Assembly: GCF_030908245.1 (NCBI RefSeq) | Contig: NZ_JAVFJJ010000011.1 | Location: 1 to 64,000 of the forward strand | Direction of reading: 5' to 3' | DNA from: Sinomonas sp. ASV322 | GTDB taxonomy: Bacteria > Actinomycetota > Actinomycetes > Actinomycetales > Micrococcaceae | Length of the DNA: 64,000 nt | Program-made: the position numbers and the translations under genes | Notes under the pieces: model-generated | What the model was told of the DNA's origin: nothing | Database searches by the model: none | Seen by the model: only the letters and a program-made list of their open reading frames with translations | Shown: positions 24,113-32,335 of the stretch, piece after piece | Position numbering within the stretch: position 1 is the first letter of the stretch | How the letters are laid out: each line of letters starts with the position of its first letter

Positions 24113-25588
24113 TCATCCGCCGGTTCCTGCCTTCGTTCGCGGGTCGGTGCCGGTATAGATGAAGCGTTCGCGTGCCCCGACCGCCGATCCCGCCCCGGCT
24201 GCCCCCGCGCCCACCGCTCCGGCTCCGACCGCACCCGCGCCCGCTCCCGATGCCCCTGCACTCGCCGTTCCCGCCCCGGCTGCGCCCGCTGCCGCCGCTC
24301 CCGCTCCGGCCGCACCCGCGCCCACTGCTGCGGAACCGCCGAGAGCGGCGGCCATAGCACCCGCGAACTCCCTCACCGCCGGGGCGGCGGACGTATCGAG
24401 CGCCGAAGCATCCTGCGCGTACCAGTCGAGGCTGTGGGCATTGGCGACGGTCTCCTTCGGGAAAAACGCCGCCGCGGCCGGACTGGTCCGGGACGGGGTC
24501 CGCACGTCGACGAGGGAGCCCGACGGCGGCGCCAGACGCCCCGACGTCGCCGGGACGATGTCGTCGGCATTGGAGAGGCTCAGCACCGGGACATCCTCTG
24601 GAATCGCAAACGCAGAGACAGGCCCGCCGACCGACATCACGCCCGCGACCTGATAACGCTCCGTGAACTCATGATCCTCAAGCAGGCCCAAGACGTGGAT
24701 GGAACCCTGGCTGTAGCAGTTGAAGACAACCTTGTCCCCAGGGCCAAGCCCCTGATCTTCGAGCGCCCGCTTGATCAGCGTCCTCACATGACTCTCAGGG
24801 CGAGCCATCCCGTCGAGGATCGATTCTGAATCGAGGATGTTCCCGTCACTTGGATCGGCGCCCCAGGTCTGCGTGCCGGGCACGGCCACCATCACGGTCA
24901 CCGAGCCATCGGCCTTCAGAAAGCGTTCCACGAGGATCGACGACGGCGGCACCGTCGTCCCGTCGTCGAGGGGCTCCTGGCCTTGAGCCTCACGGAGGCT
25001 TCGAACGGCGTACGCGAACGTGCCTCCGTCTCCCCGCCCGCCCACGGCCACCCTCATCTCGACGTCGGTCGCGTCGTCGCCCCTGCCTTCGAACCTCGAC
25101 GGGTCGACCGAACGCAAGAACCCGGCCGCCCCGTGACCTGGGGCGGCGGCCGGCACACGCCGATCTGCGAAGAGGGCGCGCGGGAGGACGATCGAGAGCA
25201 GCCCCGCGATGGCGTCCGAATCCACGAGCACATTCTGAAGCCCGTCCAGGGCCGACCTGCGCTTCGCCTCCTCTTCCGCGTAGCTCGCCGCGGCGCGGCG
25301 CACCGCGGACTCCTCGCGCGTTGCCTCGTCGACGCACCGGCGAACCACGGCCTCAATTCTCCGCGATTCGTCCGAGATCCGAGGTCCCACGACCGAAAGA
25401 GCACATACCGCGGCCTCAACGCGATGCCGAGCGATGTACAGCGCCTTCTGGACTCGATCCAATGCCGCGGCGGCCGCGGCCAGCGAGCTGGCCGACGCGT
25501 CGAGGGACTCGAGTCGCGCGGCGAATCCTCGGCCTCCCGTGACGACGAACGTGTCCGGGTTCGGCGGCACGGCGACAGGGGTCGTCAC
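24113..25588 (-). CDS. Alpha/beta-hydrolase with helical N-terminus and Gly-Ala tail
   Basis: The protein has 491 residues and starts at a GTG overlapping the previous stop (GTGA, 25585-25588), with GGAGAGG seven bases upstream. Residues of about 20-140 are a long Ala-rich helical region (DASASSLAAAAAALDRVQKA, REESAVRRAAASYAEEEAKR) resembling the helical hairpins of type VII-secretion substrates. The hydrolase domain follows: MVAVPGTQTWG, nucleophile Ser293 in NCYSQGSIH, a probable acid in LSNADDIVPA, and His in NAHSLDWY. The last 70 residues are GAG/GAA repeats ending in RERFIYTG. No signal peptide is seen. It is coupled to the WXG-like gene upstream, suggesting a secreted effector or cell-wall enzyme; this is inference. 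Confidence 0.75.
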   Translation of the reverse strand: MTTPVAVPPNPDTFVVTGGRGFAARLESLDASASSLAAAAAALDRVQKALYIARHRVEAAVCALSVVGPRISDESRRIEAVVRRCVDEATREESAVRRAAASYAEEEAKRRSALDGLQNVLVDSDAIAGLLSIVLPRALFADRRVPAAAPGHGAAGFLRSVDPSRFEGRGDDATDVEMRVAVGGRGDGGTFAYAVRSLREAQGQEPLDDGTTVPPSSILVERFLKADGSVTVMVAVPGTQTWGADPSDGNILDSESILDGMARPESHVRTLIKRALEDQGLGPGDKVVFNCYSQGSIHVLGLLEDHEFTERYQVAGVMSVGGPVSAFAIPEDVPVLSLSNADDIVPATSGRLAPPSGSLVDVRTPSRTSPAAAAFFPKETVANAHSLDWYAQDASALDTSAAPAVREFAGAMAAALGGSAAVGAGAAGAGAAAAGAAGAGTASAGASGAGAGAVGAGAVGAGAAGAGSAVGARERFIYTGTDPRTKAGTGG

Positions 25589-26085
25589 CGGCACACCTCT
25601 CCGGGTCCGGGTGCCGCGGAACTTGCAGGCCCGCGTGCCGGGTCCGACCAGAGAAGCAAGGGACGGCCCGTTTCGTACGGGACGAGCGGACCGCGCGATT
25701 CGTAGGGAAGAACGGCCCGACCGGGTGGCGCGAGGGGAAGCCGCGGGCCAGCGGTCGCGGGCCCAGGCCCTTGATCGGCAGCGACAACGGCCGGGCTGGT
25801 TGACGCGCATTCCGCGGCCTCGCGCTGTGCCGATCCCACGAGGATCCCGAGACCGACGACGCCTGCGGTCACGGCCGCGAGCTCGGCCACGATCACGGCA
25901 GCCCGCGAGCGGAATGAGTCGCCCGCTGTGCCGGACCATTCGACGGCGCGCGCCTTCTCGGCCTCGGCCTGACCGGCGCGGGCATCGCTTTCGGCGGCGC
26001 GAAGATCCTCCGCCGCCGACCTCAACGTCGCCTCGTCATGCGAACACGCCCTCGCCGGTTCGCCGCCCTCGTGCTCAGATCCCAT
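25585..26085 (-). CDS. WXG100-like helical protein with Pro-rich tail
   Basis: The protein has 166 residues; GGAGGGGG sits at good spacing before the ATG at 26085. A helical N-terminal half (DEATLRSAAEDLRAAESDAR) leads to EWSGTAGDSFRSRA, which contains a W-x-G turn of the kind found in WXG100/ESX proteins. It continues into a hydrophobic helix (VIVAELAAVTAGVVGLGILV) and a Pro/Gly-rich tail. The stop overlaps the start of the hydrolase gene by four bases, so the two are translated together. By analogy to ESX partners it may help export or fold the hydrolase. No secretion-system component is in the window. Confidence 0.7.
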   Translation of the reverse strand: MGSEHEGGEPARACSHDEATLRSAAEDLRAAESDARAGQAEAEKARAVEWSGTAGDSFRSRAAVIVAELAAVTAGVVGLGILVGSAQREAAECASTSPAVVAADQGPGPATAGPRLPLAPPGRAVLPYESRGPLVPYETGRPLLLWSDPARGPASSAAPGPGEVCR

Positions 26086-26316
26086 CGGTCCCCCTCCGTG
26101 TGCCTGTGCGCCCCTCGCGCCTTCGTTCGACGCTACGGAAGCGTGGCACCCAGCGCCTCCCGCCGTCGTCGTATGTGGGCGACCCGCCTCGACCACTTCT
26201 GTGGAGGAGATCCGAACCGCCCGCCGCACCGCCGTCGTCCTCGTAGGGGATCTCGCGGCAGTTCGCGATCGGCGATCGCGCCATCGCTCTGAAGGCCATC
26301 TGGAACAATGGAGGTC

Positions 26317-27747
26317 ATGGCTGACTCCCCCGCACGCACCCCTTCCGGCAGGCTGTCCCTCGCGGCGTCCCCCGAGCAGATCGCGCTCGGCCCGCTCGAC
26401 GGTCGCTACCGCCCCGCGGTGGCTCCGCTCGTCGACTACCTGTCCGAAGCCGCGCTCAACCGGGACCGCGTCGCCGTCGAGGTCGAATGGTTCATCCACC
26501 TCACGCACAACTCCGTCCTGCCGGGCACCGAGCCGCTCACGGCGTCGCAGGAGGCAGGCCTCCGCCGGATCGTCACCGAATTCGACGACGCATCCGTCAA
26601 GGAGCTCGCGGAGATCGAGGCCGTCACGGTCCACGACGTCAAGGCCGTCGAGTACTACATCGGCCGCCGCCTCGAGGGCATCGGCCTCGGCGGGCTCACT
26701 CCCCTCGTGCACTTCGGCTGCACGTCGGAGGACATCAACAACCTCTCCTATGCCCTCGGCATCAAGGGCGCGGTCGAGAACGTGTGGCTGCCCGCCGCGC
26801 GCGCCCTCGTCGGGCAGATCAGCGACATGGCGCGCGAGAACCGCAACGTGCCCATGCTCTCGCGCACCCACGGCCAGCCCGCGACGCCGACGTCGCTCGG
26901 CAAGGAGCTCGCCGTCATGGCCCACCGCCTCGGCCGCCAGCTCACCCGCATCGAGCGAACGGAGTACCTCGGCAAGATCAACGGCGCGACCGGCGACTTC
27001 GCCGCCCACGTCGCGTCGGTGCCCAGCGCGGACTGGCAGCAGGTGTCCAAGTCGTTCGTCGAGGCTCTTGGCCTCACGTGGAACCCGCTCACGACGCAAA
27101 TCGAGAGCCACGACTGGCAGGCCGAGCTCTACGCCGACATCGCGCGCTTCAACCGGATCCTCCACAACGTCTGCACCGACGTGTGGAGCTACATCTCGAT
27201 CGGCTACTTCGCGCAGATCCCCGTGGCCGGCGCGACCGGCTCCTCGACCATGCCCCACAAGGTCAACCCGATCCGCTTCGAGAACGCCGAGGCCAACCTC
27301 GAGATCTCCTCAGCCCTCCTCGACACCCTCGGCGCGACGCTCGTGACGAGCCGCTGGCAGCGGGATCTCACGGACTCGTCGAGCCAGCGGAACATCGGCG
27401 TCGCGTTCGGCCACTCGATTCTCGCGATCAGCAACGTCGCCCGGGGCCTCGCGGGACTGGACGTTGCGGGGGGCATCCTCGCCGCCGACCTCGACCAGAA
27501 CTGGGAGGTCCTCGCCGAGGCCATCCAGATGGTCATGCGCGCCGAGGCGATCGCGGGCGTCCCGGGCATGGACAACCCCTACGAGCGACTCAAGGATCTC
27601 ACCCGAGGGCACCGCGTCGACGCGGCCCGCATGAAGGAGTTCGTCTCCGAGCTCGGCCTCTCCCCCGAGGCGGAAGCCAGGCTCCTCGCCCTCACTCCGG
27701 CGTCCTACAACGGCATCGCCGGCGAGCTCGTGGACCACTTGGGCTGA
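26317..27747 (+). CDS. purB: Adenylosuccinate lyase
   Basis: The protein has 476 residues from the ATG at 26317; an in-frame ATG at 26308 would add three. It cleaves adenylosuccinate to AMP and SAICAR to AICAR in purine synthesis. Fumarase/lyase-superfamily signatures are seen: HFGCTSEDINN (about 130), LSRTHGQPATPTSLGKE (catalytic His region, about 185), and GSSTMPHKVNPIRFENAE (signature loop with the catalytic Ser, about 307-324). NIGVAFGHSI and NWEVLAEAIQMVMR complete the C-terminal part. The length and order match the family. It is followed by a hairpin terminator. Confidence 0.96.
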   Translation: MADSPARTPSGRLSLAASPEQIALGPLDGRYRPAVAPLVDYLSEAALNRDRVAVEVEWFIHLTHNSVLPGTEPLTASQEAGLRRIVTEFDDASVKELAEIEAVTVHDVKAVEYYIGRRLEGIGLGGLTPLVHFGCTSEDINNLSYALGIKGAVENVWLPAARALVGQISDMARENRNVPMLSRTHGQPATPTSLGKELAVMAHRLGRQLTRIERTEYLGKINGATGDFAAHVASVPSADWQQVSKSFVEALGLTWNPLTTQIESHDWQAELYADIARFNRILHNVCTDVWSYISIGYFAQIPVAGATGSSTMPHKVNPIRFENAEANLEISSALLDTLGATLVTSRWQRDLTDSSSQRNIGVAFGHSILAISNVARGLAGLDVAGGILAADLDQNWEVLAEAIQMVMRAEAIAGVPGMDNPYERLKDLTRGHRVDAARMKEFVSELGLSPEAEARLLALTPASYNGIAGELVDHLG

Positions 27748-27769
27748 CGCGCCGGGCCCCGGAATGCGT

Positions 27770-27810
27770 ACGACGGCGGGGCCGGGCTGAGTGCCCAGGC
27801 CCGCCGTCGT
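27770..27810 (+). terminator. Hairpin terminator after purB
   Basis: The arms ACGACGGCGGG (27770-27780) and CCCGCCGTCGT (27800-27810) pair perfectly over 11 bp, and the loop can add a partial GCCGGGC/GCCCAGGC stem. It begins 22 bases past the purB stop. The stem sequence recurs in the terminator at 61193-61222. Confidence 0.65.
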
Positions 27811-27930
27811 CGTCCCCGTCACCATGGGAGGTCCCCGTCGCAGCCGACGCGGAGTCAGCTTGGTGGCGTTTGGCGCCGTTAGATGCCGATTGGTGTCGGG
27901 AGATCAGAGCGTGTATAGTTGATTGAGCGC

Positions 27931-28007
27931 CGCGGGGTGGAGCAGTTCGGTAGCTCGCTGGGCTCATAACCCAGAGGTCGCAGGTTCAAATCCTGTCCCC
28001 GCAACCA
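27931..28007 (+). tRNA. Initiator tRNA-fMet (CAT anticodon)
   Basis: A 77-nt cloverleaf with encoded CCA. The acceptor stem CGCGGGG/CCCCGCA has the unpaired C1-A72 that marks bacterial initiator tRNAs. The anticodon stem carries three G-C pairs (GGG/CCC) around CTCATAA, another initiator signature. The T-arm is GCAGG-TTCAAAT-CCTGT. It is followed by its own terminator. Confidence 0.97.
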
Positions 28008-28011
28008 GTCG

Positions 28012-28044
28012 AAGGCCCCGGATCTAGTGGATCCGGGGCCTTTC
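28012..28044 (+). terminator. Rho-independent terminator of tRNA-fMet
   Basis: A perfect 13-bp inverted repeat, AAGGCCCCGGATC (28012-28024) against GATCCGGGGCCTT (28030-28042), has a five-base loop and is followed by further T residues. It lies five bases after the tRNA. Confidence 0.9.
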
Positions 28045-28212
28045 GCATGCCCGCATCAACGGCTCAGGCCGTCGTCCCAGCCATTTCGGCCACAGTCCGG
28101 GCCCGCGCTCCAGCCCGGTTGTGATTTACCAATCAGTCGCGGAAGCCGCGAGTACCCCGCGACACGTGTTCCGGCGGCCTAGAACCGGGCAGGAACGCGG
28201 CCAACTGCCCAC

Positions 28213-29877
28213 TCATCCGGCCGCGGCCGCCGCCGCCCGTCCAGCGACCCGCCCCGAGAACAGGCATCCGCCGAGGAACGTGCCCTCGAGGGCGTTGTAG
28301 CCCATGAGACCGCCGCCACCGAACCCCGCGACCTCGCCCGCGGCGAACAGCCCTGGAATCGGCTGACCGATCCCCGAAGCGTCCGGCGCCGAAAGGCATC
28401 GTCCCGAAAGGTCCGTCTCGAGGCCTCCGAGCGTCTTGCGCGTGAGGAGGTTGAGCCGAACCGCGATGAGCGGCCCCGCCGAAGGGTCGAGAATGCGGTG
28501 CGGCGCGGCGACCCGGATGAGCCGGTCACCGCGGTACTTCCGATGCCCGCGGAGGAACATCACCTGGGCGTCCTTGCCGAACGGGTTCTCGATCTCCCGG
28601 TCCCGCGCCTCGAGCACCGCCCGCAGGCCCGCCTCCGTAAGAAGCCCCGCCTCCCCGACCCGGTTCATCCCCTCCACAAGCCCGCCGAGCGAGGACTCCA
28701 CGACGAAGTCCGCCCCGTGCCGCATGAACGCGTCGACCGGCCCGGGCGCGCCGCCGCGCACGCGGCCGAGCAAGAGCCGAACATCCTTCCCGGTCAGGTC
28801 CGGGTTCTGCTCCGAACCGGAGAGCGCGAACTCCTTCTCGATGATCTTCTGGGTCAGAACGAACCACGAATAGTCGTAGCCGGTCCCCCGCAGGTGCCGC
28901 AGAGTCCCGAGTGTGTCGAACCCCGGAAAGAACGGCGGCGGCAGCCTGCGGCCCAACGCGTCGAGCCACACCGACGAGGGCCCGGGCAGGATCCGGATCC
29001 CGTGGTTCTCCCACACCGGATCCCAGTTCCGCAGGCCCTCGACGTAGTGCCACATGCGGTCGCCGTTGATGACCCGGCCCCCGGCCTCCGCCGCGATGCC
29101 GAGCATGCGTCCGTCCACGTGCGCCGGCACCCCCGCGATCATGGCCGAGGGCGGCGCGCCCAACCGGGCGGGCCACATGCGGCGAACGAGGTCGTGATTC
29201 CCGCCAATACCCCCCGAGGCGACGACGACGGCGGAAGCCCGCAGTTCGACGTCGTCCCTCACCGTCCGCGATGTCGCCACACCGCGCGGCTCCGAGGAGG
29301 GCTCGAGCACCGAGCAGCGCACGCCGACGACGGCGCCGCCCTCCGTGACGAGTTCGTCCACGCGGTGCCGGAAAAGGAGGCGGACGCGGCCGGCATCTGC
29401 ACGGTCGAGCACACGCCGCACGAACGGCTCGAGCACTCCCGGGCCCGTACCCCAGGTGATGTGAAAACGAGGCACCGAATTCCCGTGCCCATCGGCGCGC
29501 CCGTCGCCGCGCTCGGCCCAGCCGACCACGGGGAAGAACCGGACACCCATGCCGTGGAGCCACGTTCGCTTCTCACCGGCGGCGAAGTCGAGGTACGCCT
29601 CCGCCCAGCGTCGCGGCCAATAGTCCTCGGACCGGTCGAATTGCGCGCTGCCCGCCCAATCCTGCCCCGCGAGCTCGCGCGAATCGCGCACGCCCATACG
29701 CCGCTGCTCGGGGGAATCCACGAGGAAGAGCCCGCCGAGCGACCAGAACGCCTGGCCGCCGAGCGACTGCTCGCCCTCCTGGTCGACGATGATCACGCGC
29801 CTCCCGGCGTCGGCTGCCTCAGCGGCCGCGACAAGCCCGGCGAGACCCGCCCCGACAACAATGACCTCTGCGTCCAC
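28213..29877 (-). CDS. FAD-binding dehydrogenase (fumarate-reductase/KstD-like flavoprotein)
   Basis: The protein has 554 residues from a GTG at 29877 with GGAAGG upstream. The N-terminal FAD motif is EVIVVGAGLAGLVAAAEA. It continues with QSLGGQAFWSLGGLFLVDSP, the conserved block VVVASGGIGGNHDLVRRMWP (about 245), and a C-terminal GLFAAGEVAGFGGGGLMGYN (about 515) for the flavin ring. The arrangement is that of the FAD-binding dehydrogenases related to flavocytochrome fumarate reductase and 3-ketosteroid dehydrogenases. The substrate is unknown; steroid activity cannot be claimed. It is divergent from the methyltransferase gene across 55 bases. Confidence 0.87.
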   Translation of the reverse strand: MDAEVIVVGAGLAGLVAAAEAADAGRRVIIVDQEGEQSLGGQAFWSLGGLFLVDSPEQRRMGVRDSRELAGQDWAGSAQFDRSEDYWPRRWAEAYLDFAAGEKRTWLHGMGVRFFPVVGWAERGDGRADGHGNSVPRFHITWGTGPGVLEPFVRRVLDRADAGRVRLLFRHRVDELVTEGGAVVGVRCSVLEPSSEPRGVATSRTVRDDVELRASAVVVASGGIGGNHDLVRRMWPARLGAPPSAMIAGVPAHVDGRMLGIAAEAGGRVINGDRMWHYVEGLRNWDPVWENHGIRILPGPSSVWLDALGRRLPPPFFPGFDTLGTLRHLRGTGYDYSWFVLTQKIIEKEFALSGSEQNPDLTGKDVRLLLGRVRGGAPGPVDAFMRHGADFVVESSLGGLVEGMNRVGEAGLLTEAGLRAVLEARDREIENPFGKDAQVMFLRGHRKYRGDRLIRVAAPHRILDPSAGPLIAVRLNLLTRKTLGGLETDLSGRCLSAPDASGIGQPIPGLFAAGEVAGFGGGGLMGYNALEGTFLGGCLFSGRVAGRAAAAAAG

Positions 29878-29932
29878 GGGGCCAAGCCTTCCGGGCCGGG
29901 ACAAGGGAGTCAACGCGTTGCATACTCGTGGC

Positions 29933-30604
29933 ATGGACTCGTGCTGCGGTGGCCCTCACGATCCCGGGCGTGACCACGGATACGACGCGATCTTCGACTC
30001 GCGCTTCTCCGGCGCCATCGCCAAGCGATACGGCCGGAGGGGTCTGCGACAGTCCGAGCGGCGGATCGTCGAATTCCTCGCGGGGACCGGAATCGAGGGG
30101 GCCACCGTGCTCGAGATCGGCGGAGGGGTCGGCGAGATCCAGCTCGAGCTCCTCAAGCGAGGGGCCGCGCGGGCGGTCAACCTCGAGCTCTCGGCCGGAT
30201 ACGAAGAGGACGCCGCGAGGCTCATCGAGCGGGCCGGGTTCGGCGGGCGCATCGAGCGGCGGCTGGGCGTGGACCTCGCCGAGGAGGGCGACGGCGTGGA
30301 GGCGGCAGACGTCGTCGTCCTGCACCGCGTCGTGTGCTGCTACCCCGACTACGCCAAGCTGCTCACCGCGGCAGCGGACCACGCGCGCCGGGCCATCGTC
30401 TTCAGCTACCCGACGGCCAACCTCCCCGCTCGCGCGTTCATCAGGCTCATGAACGGGCTGCTCGCGGCGTCAGGCCGCTCGTTCCGCGGATTCATCCACC
30501 CGCCCGAGGCGATGGCCGACGTCGTGCGCGGCCAAGGACTCGAACCGTCCTTCCAATGGCACAGCCCGGTGTGGAACGTCCTCGGAGCCGTACGCGCCGG
30601 ATAG
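29933..30604 (+). CDS. Class I SAM-dependent methyltransferase with CCGG N-terminus
   Basis: The protein has 223 residues from the ATG at 29933. The N-terminus MDSCCGGPHDPGRDHGYDAI holds a Cys pair. Motif I is VLEIGGGVGEIQLELL (about 58), and later motifs are ADVVVLHRVVCCYPDY (about 125) and FSYPTANLPARAFIRL. The VVCCYPDY block resembles the magnesium-protoporphyrin O-methyltransferase-like group, but no tetrapyrrole genes are nearby, so the substrate stays open. Confidence 0.8.
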   Translation: MDSCCGGPHDPGRDHGYDAIFDSRFSGAIAKRYGRRGLRQSERRIVEFLAGTGIEGATVLEIGGGVGEIQLELLKRGAARAVNLELSAGYEEDAARLIERAGFGGRIERRLGVDLAEEGDGVEAADVVVLHRVVCCYPDYAKLLTAAADHARRAIVFSYPTANLPARAFIRLMNGLLAASGRSFRGFIHPPEAMADVVRGQGLEPSFQWHSPVWNVLGAVRAG

Positions 30605-30658
30605 CCCGCACACCAGCGCATCGACTGTCCCCATCGGCTCCCCGAGCTCGTCCCTCGC

Positions 30659-30687
30659 GCGGGGCCCCTCGCCGTTGGGGGCCCCGC
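30659..30687. terminator. Bidirectional hairpin between convergent genes
   Basis: GCGGGGCCCC (30659-30668) pairs perfectly with GGGGCCCCGC (30678-30687) over a nine-base loop. It lies between the methyltransferase stop (30604) and the putrescine oxidase stop (30708). No T-run is present. Confidence 0.6.
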
Positions 30688-30707
30688 ACACCTGACACGC
30701 GTCTGGA

Positions 30708-32078
30708 CTACACGCGGGCCGCGTGAAGAATCTCTTCGGCCACGCGGCGACCCATCCGTAGCGCGCCGTCGACGTGCTGGTACCCCTCCGAGGCGATGTC
30801 GGAGCACGCGAAGTGGATCGGCCCGACGGGCGTCCGCTGGTCGGCGCCGTAGCGGGCAAGGCCGCCGAGGTCGAAGCTCGCGGCGTACGCGCCGCGGGTC
30901 CACTCCTCGGAGCCCCAGTCGGACTCGTAGTAGACCTCGGCGTCGAGCGCCTCGGGGCCGAGGTAGTGGGCGATCGAGCCGAGGATCGCGGCCTTGCGCT
31001 CCTCGGGGCTGAGCGCGAACATCGCGTCCGCGTACTCGTCGGAGACGAAGCCGACAAGCGTGCCGCGCTCGTCGCCGTAGTTCGTGTTGTCGTAGACCTC
31101 CTGAACCACCTGGCCCACGCCGAAGCACGTGCCCGAAAGCCCCGACTCGCGCCAGAACGGGCGGTCGTAGACGGCGTGGACCTTGATGACGAGGCCCATC
31201 GAGAGGTGCTGGTGCAGCTGGTGCTGGCGGCGCGGGAGCGGCGGCACGTAGGAGATGCGGCTGTAGAGGGGCGGGGGGACCGCGAGGATCGCGCGGCGGG
31301 CGATGACGGTCACGCCGTCGGCCTCGGCACGGACGCCGTCGGCGCCCCACGCGAGGGTGCGCACCGGGGCGTTGAGGACGACGGCGTCGCCCAGCTCAGC
31401 GGCCATGGCCAGGCTCACGGACTGCATGCCGCCCACGACACGGCGGTCGAGGATGAAGTCCTCGTCGAGGAGGTTGCTGAACGAGCCGGCCGAGGCCGCC
31501 ATGAGCACCGCCTGGAGCGCGGAGAACGCGTGGGCCGGCTTGGTCAGCATCGCGCCGGCGATGAACATGCCGATGAGCTCGCACGCGTCCTCGTTCGGGG
31601 ACTGGGCGCGAAGCCAGTGGTGGAAAGAGATGGCGTCGAGCTCGCGCGCCTTCGGGTGGGCCCACGGCTCCTCGGGGCCGATCTCGGCGGCGAGCCCGTC
31701 GAGGATCGCCGTGAGCCGCCCGACCTCCGCGAGGGTACCCGGCGAGACCGGGAAGTCCGCGCCCGCGTAGACCGTGCGCGCGCCGTCGGCGGCGACGAAC
31801 ACGCTCTGGCCCTCGCGGTAGCGCTGGTACGTCTCCTTGCCGAGCTCCTCGACCAAGGCCAGAAGCTCGGTCTGGTCCGGGCTGATCCATTGGCCTCCGA
31901 TCTCGAGCCACGCGCCGTCGACCGTGTCGCTCCAGGTACGGCCGCCCACCCGCTCGCGCGCCTCGAGGACCACGACCTTCTCGCCCGACCGGGCGAGCGT
32001 CCGCGCGGCCATCAGGCCCGCGGGTCCTGCTCCGACGACGACGACGTCGGCCTCGAGTTCTCGTCCCTCAGCTCCCAT
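30708..32078 (-). CDS. puo: Flavin monoamine oxidase, probable putrescine oxidase
   Basis: The protein has 456 residues. The N-terminal Rossmann motif VVVVGAGPAGLMAARTLA is followed by VVVLEARERVGGRTWSD and GAWLEIGGQWISPDQ, standard for the amine oxidase superfamily. The C-terminus ends the FAD site with IHFACSDIASEGYQHVDGAL, and VYYESDWGSEEWTRGAYAAS precedes it. It resembles actinobacterial putrescine oxidases, which convert putrescine to 4-aminobutanal, ammonia and hydrogen peroxide. That assignment is strengthened by the divergent aguB-aguA genes, which produce putrescine, and by the shared operators between them. Confidence 0.85.
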   Translation of the reverse strand: MGAEGRELEADVVVVGAGPAGLMAARTLARSGEKVVVLEARERVGGRTWSDTVDGAWLEIGGQWISPDQTELLALVEELGKETYQRYREGQSVFVAADGARTVYAGADFPVSPGTLAEVGRLTAILDGLAAEIGPEEPWAHPKARELDAISFHHWLRAQSPNEDACELIGMFIAGAMLTKPAHAFSALQAVLMAASAGSFSNLLDEDFILDRRVVGGMQSVSLAMAAELGDAVVLNAPVRTLAWGADGVRAEADGVTVIARRAILAVPPPLYSRISYVPPLPRRQHQLHQHLSMGLVIKVHAVYDRPFWRESGLSGTCFGVGQVVQEVYDNTNYGDERGTLVGFVSDEYADAMFALSPEERKAAILGSIAHYLGPEALDAEVYYESDWGSEEWTRGAYAASFDLGGLARYGADQRTPVGPIHFACSDIASEGYQHVDGALRMGRRVAEEILHAARV

Positions 32079-32124
32079 GCTGATTCCTTTCCTGACAGGG
32101 TGACGCCCCTGATGTGGTGTAAAT

Positions 32125-32151
32125 CTCTAAATGAATATAGTTCATTTAGAG
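32125..32151. promoter_or_regulatory. Operator 1 of the agmatine/putrescine divergent promoter
   Basis: CTCTAAATGAA (32125-32135), spacer TATAG, then TTCATTTAGAG (32141-32151): a perfect 11-bp inverted repeat. It ends 47 bases upstream of the putrescine oxidase ATG. A near copy with the same 5-bp spacer lies at 32277-32297. Confidence 0.65.
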
Positions 32152-32276
32152 GAGATTGCAAGGAGGTCACGGCAATCCCCGCGCCATGAGACTTTTCGCG
32201 CGCGCCGGGCGAGAGGTGGCCACGGACTGAGGGGTGCGTGGGCATCGCTTGACTGTGGGGTGGGTCACTGCTCTAA

Positions 32277-32297
32277 TAAACGAACGTCATTCATTTA
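32277..32297. promoter_or_regulatory. Operator 2 of the agmatine/putrescine divergent promoter
   Basis: TAAACGAA, spacer CGTCA, TTCATTTA: arms match in 7 of 8 positions and share both core and spacer length with the site at 32125-32151. It ends 38 bases upstream of the aguB ATG. Two like sites, one at each start, suggest a single regulator controls both arms. Confidence 0.6.
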
Positions 32298-32335
32298 GGG
32301 ATGCCTCTCAGATCTTCCTCATCCAAAGGACACCC

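Noticed and set aside
26086-27258. Minus-strand frame continuing from the WXG-like gene through purB
   Set aside because: It is the antisense shadow of purB; a strong ribosome site and ATG at 26085 define the real start.
28045-28212. Additional tRNA or small gene after tRNA-fMet
   Set aside because: No cloverleaf or initiated frame is visible between the tRNA terminator and the FAD dehydrogenase stop.
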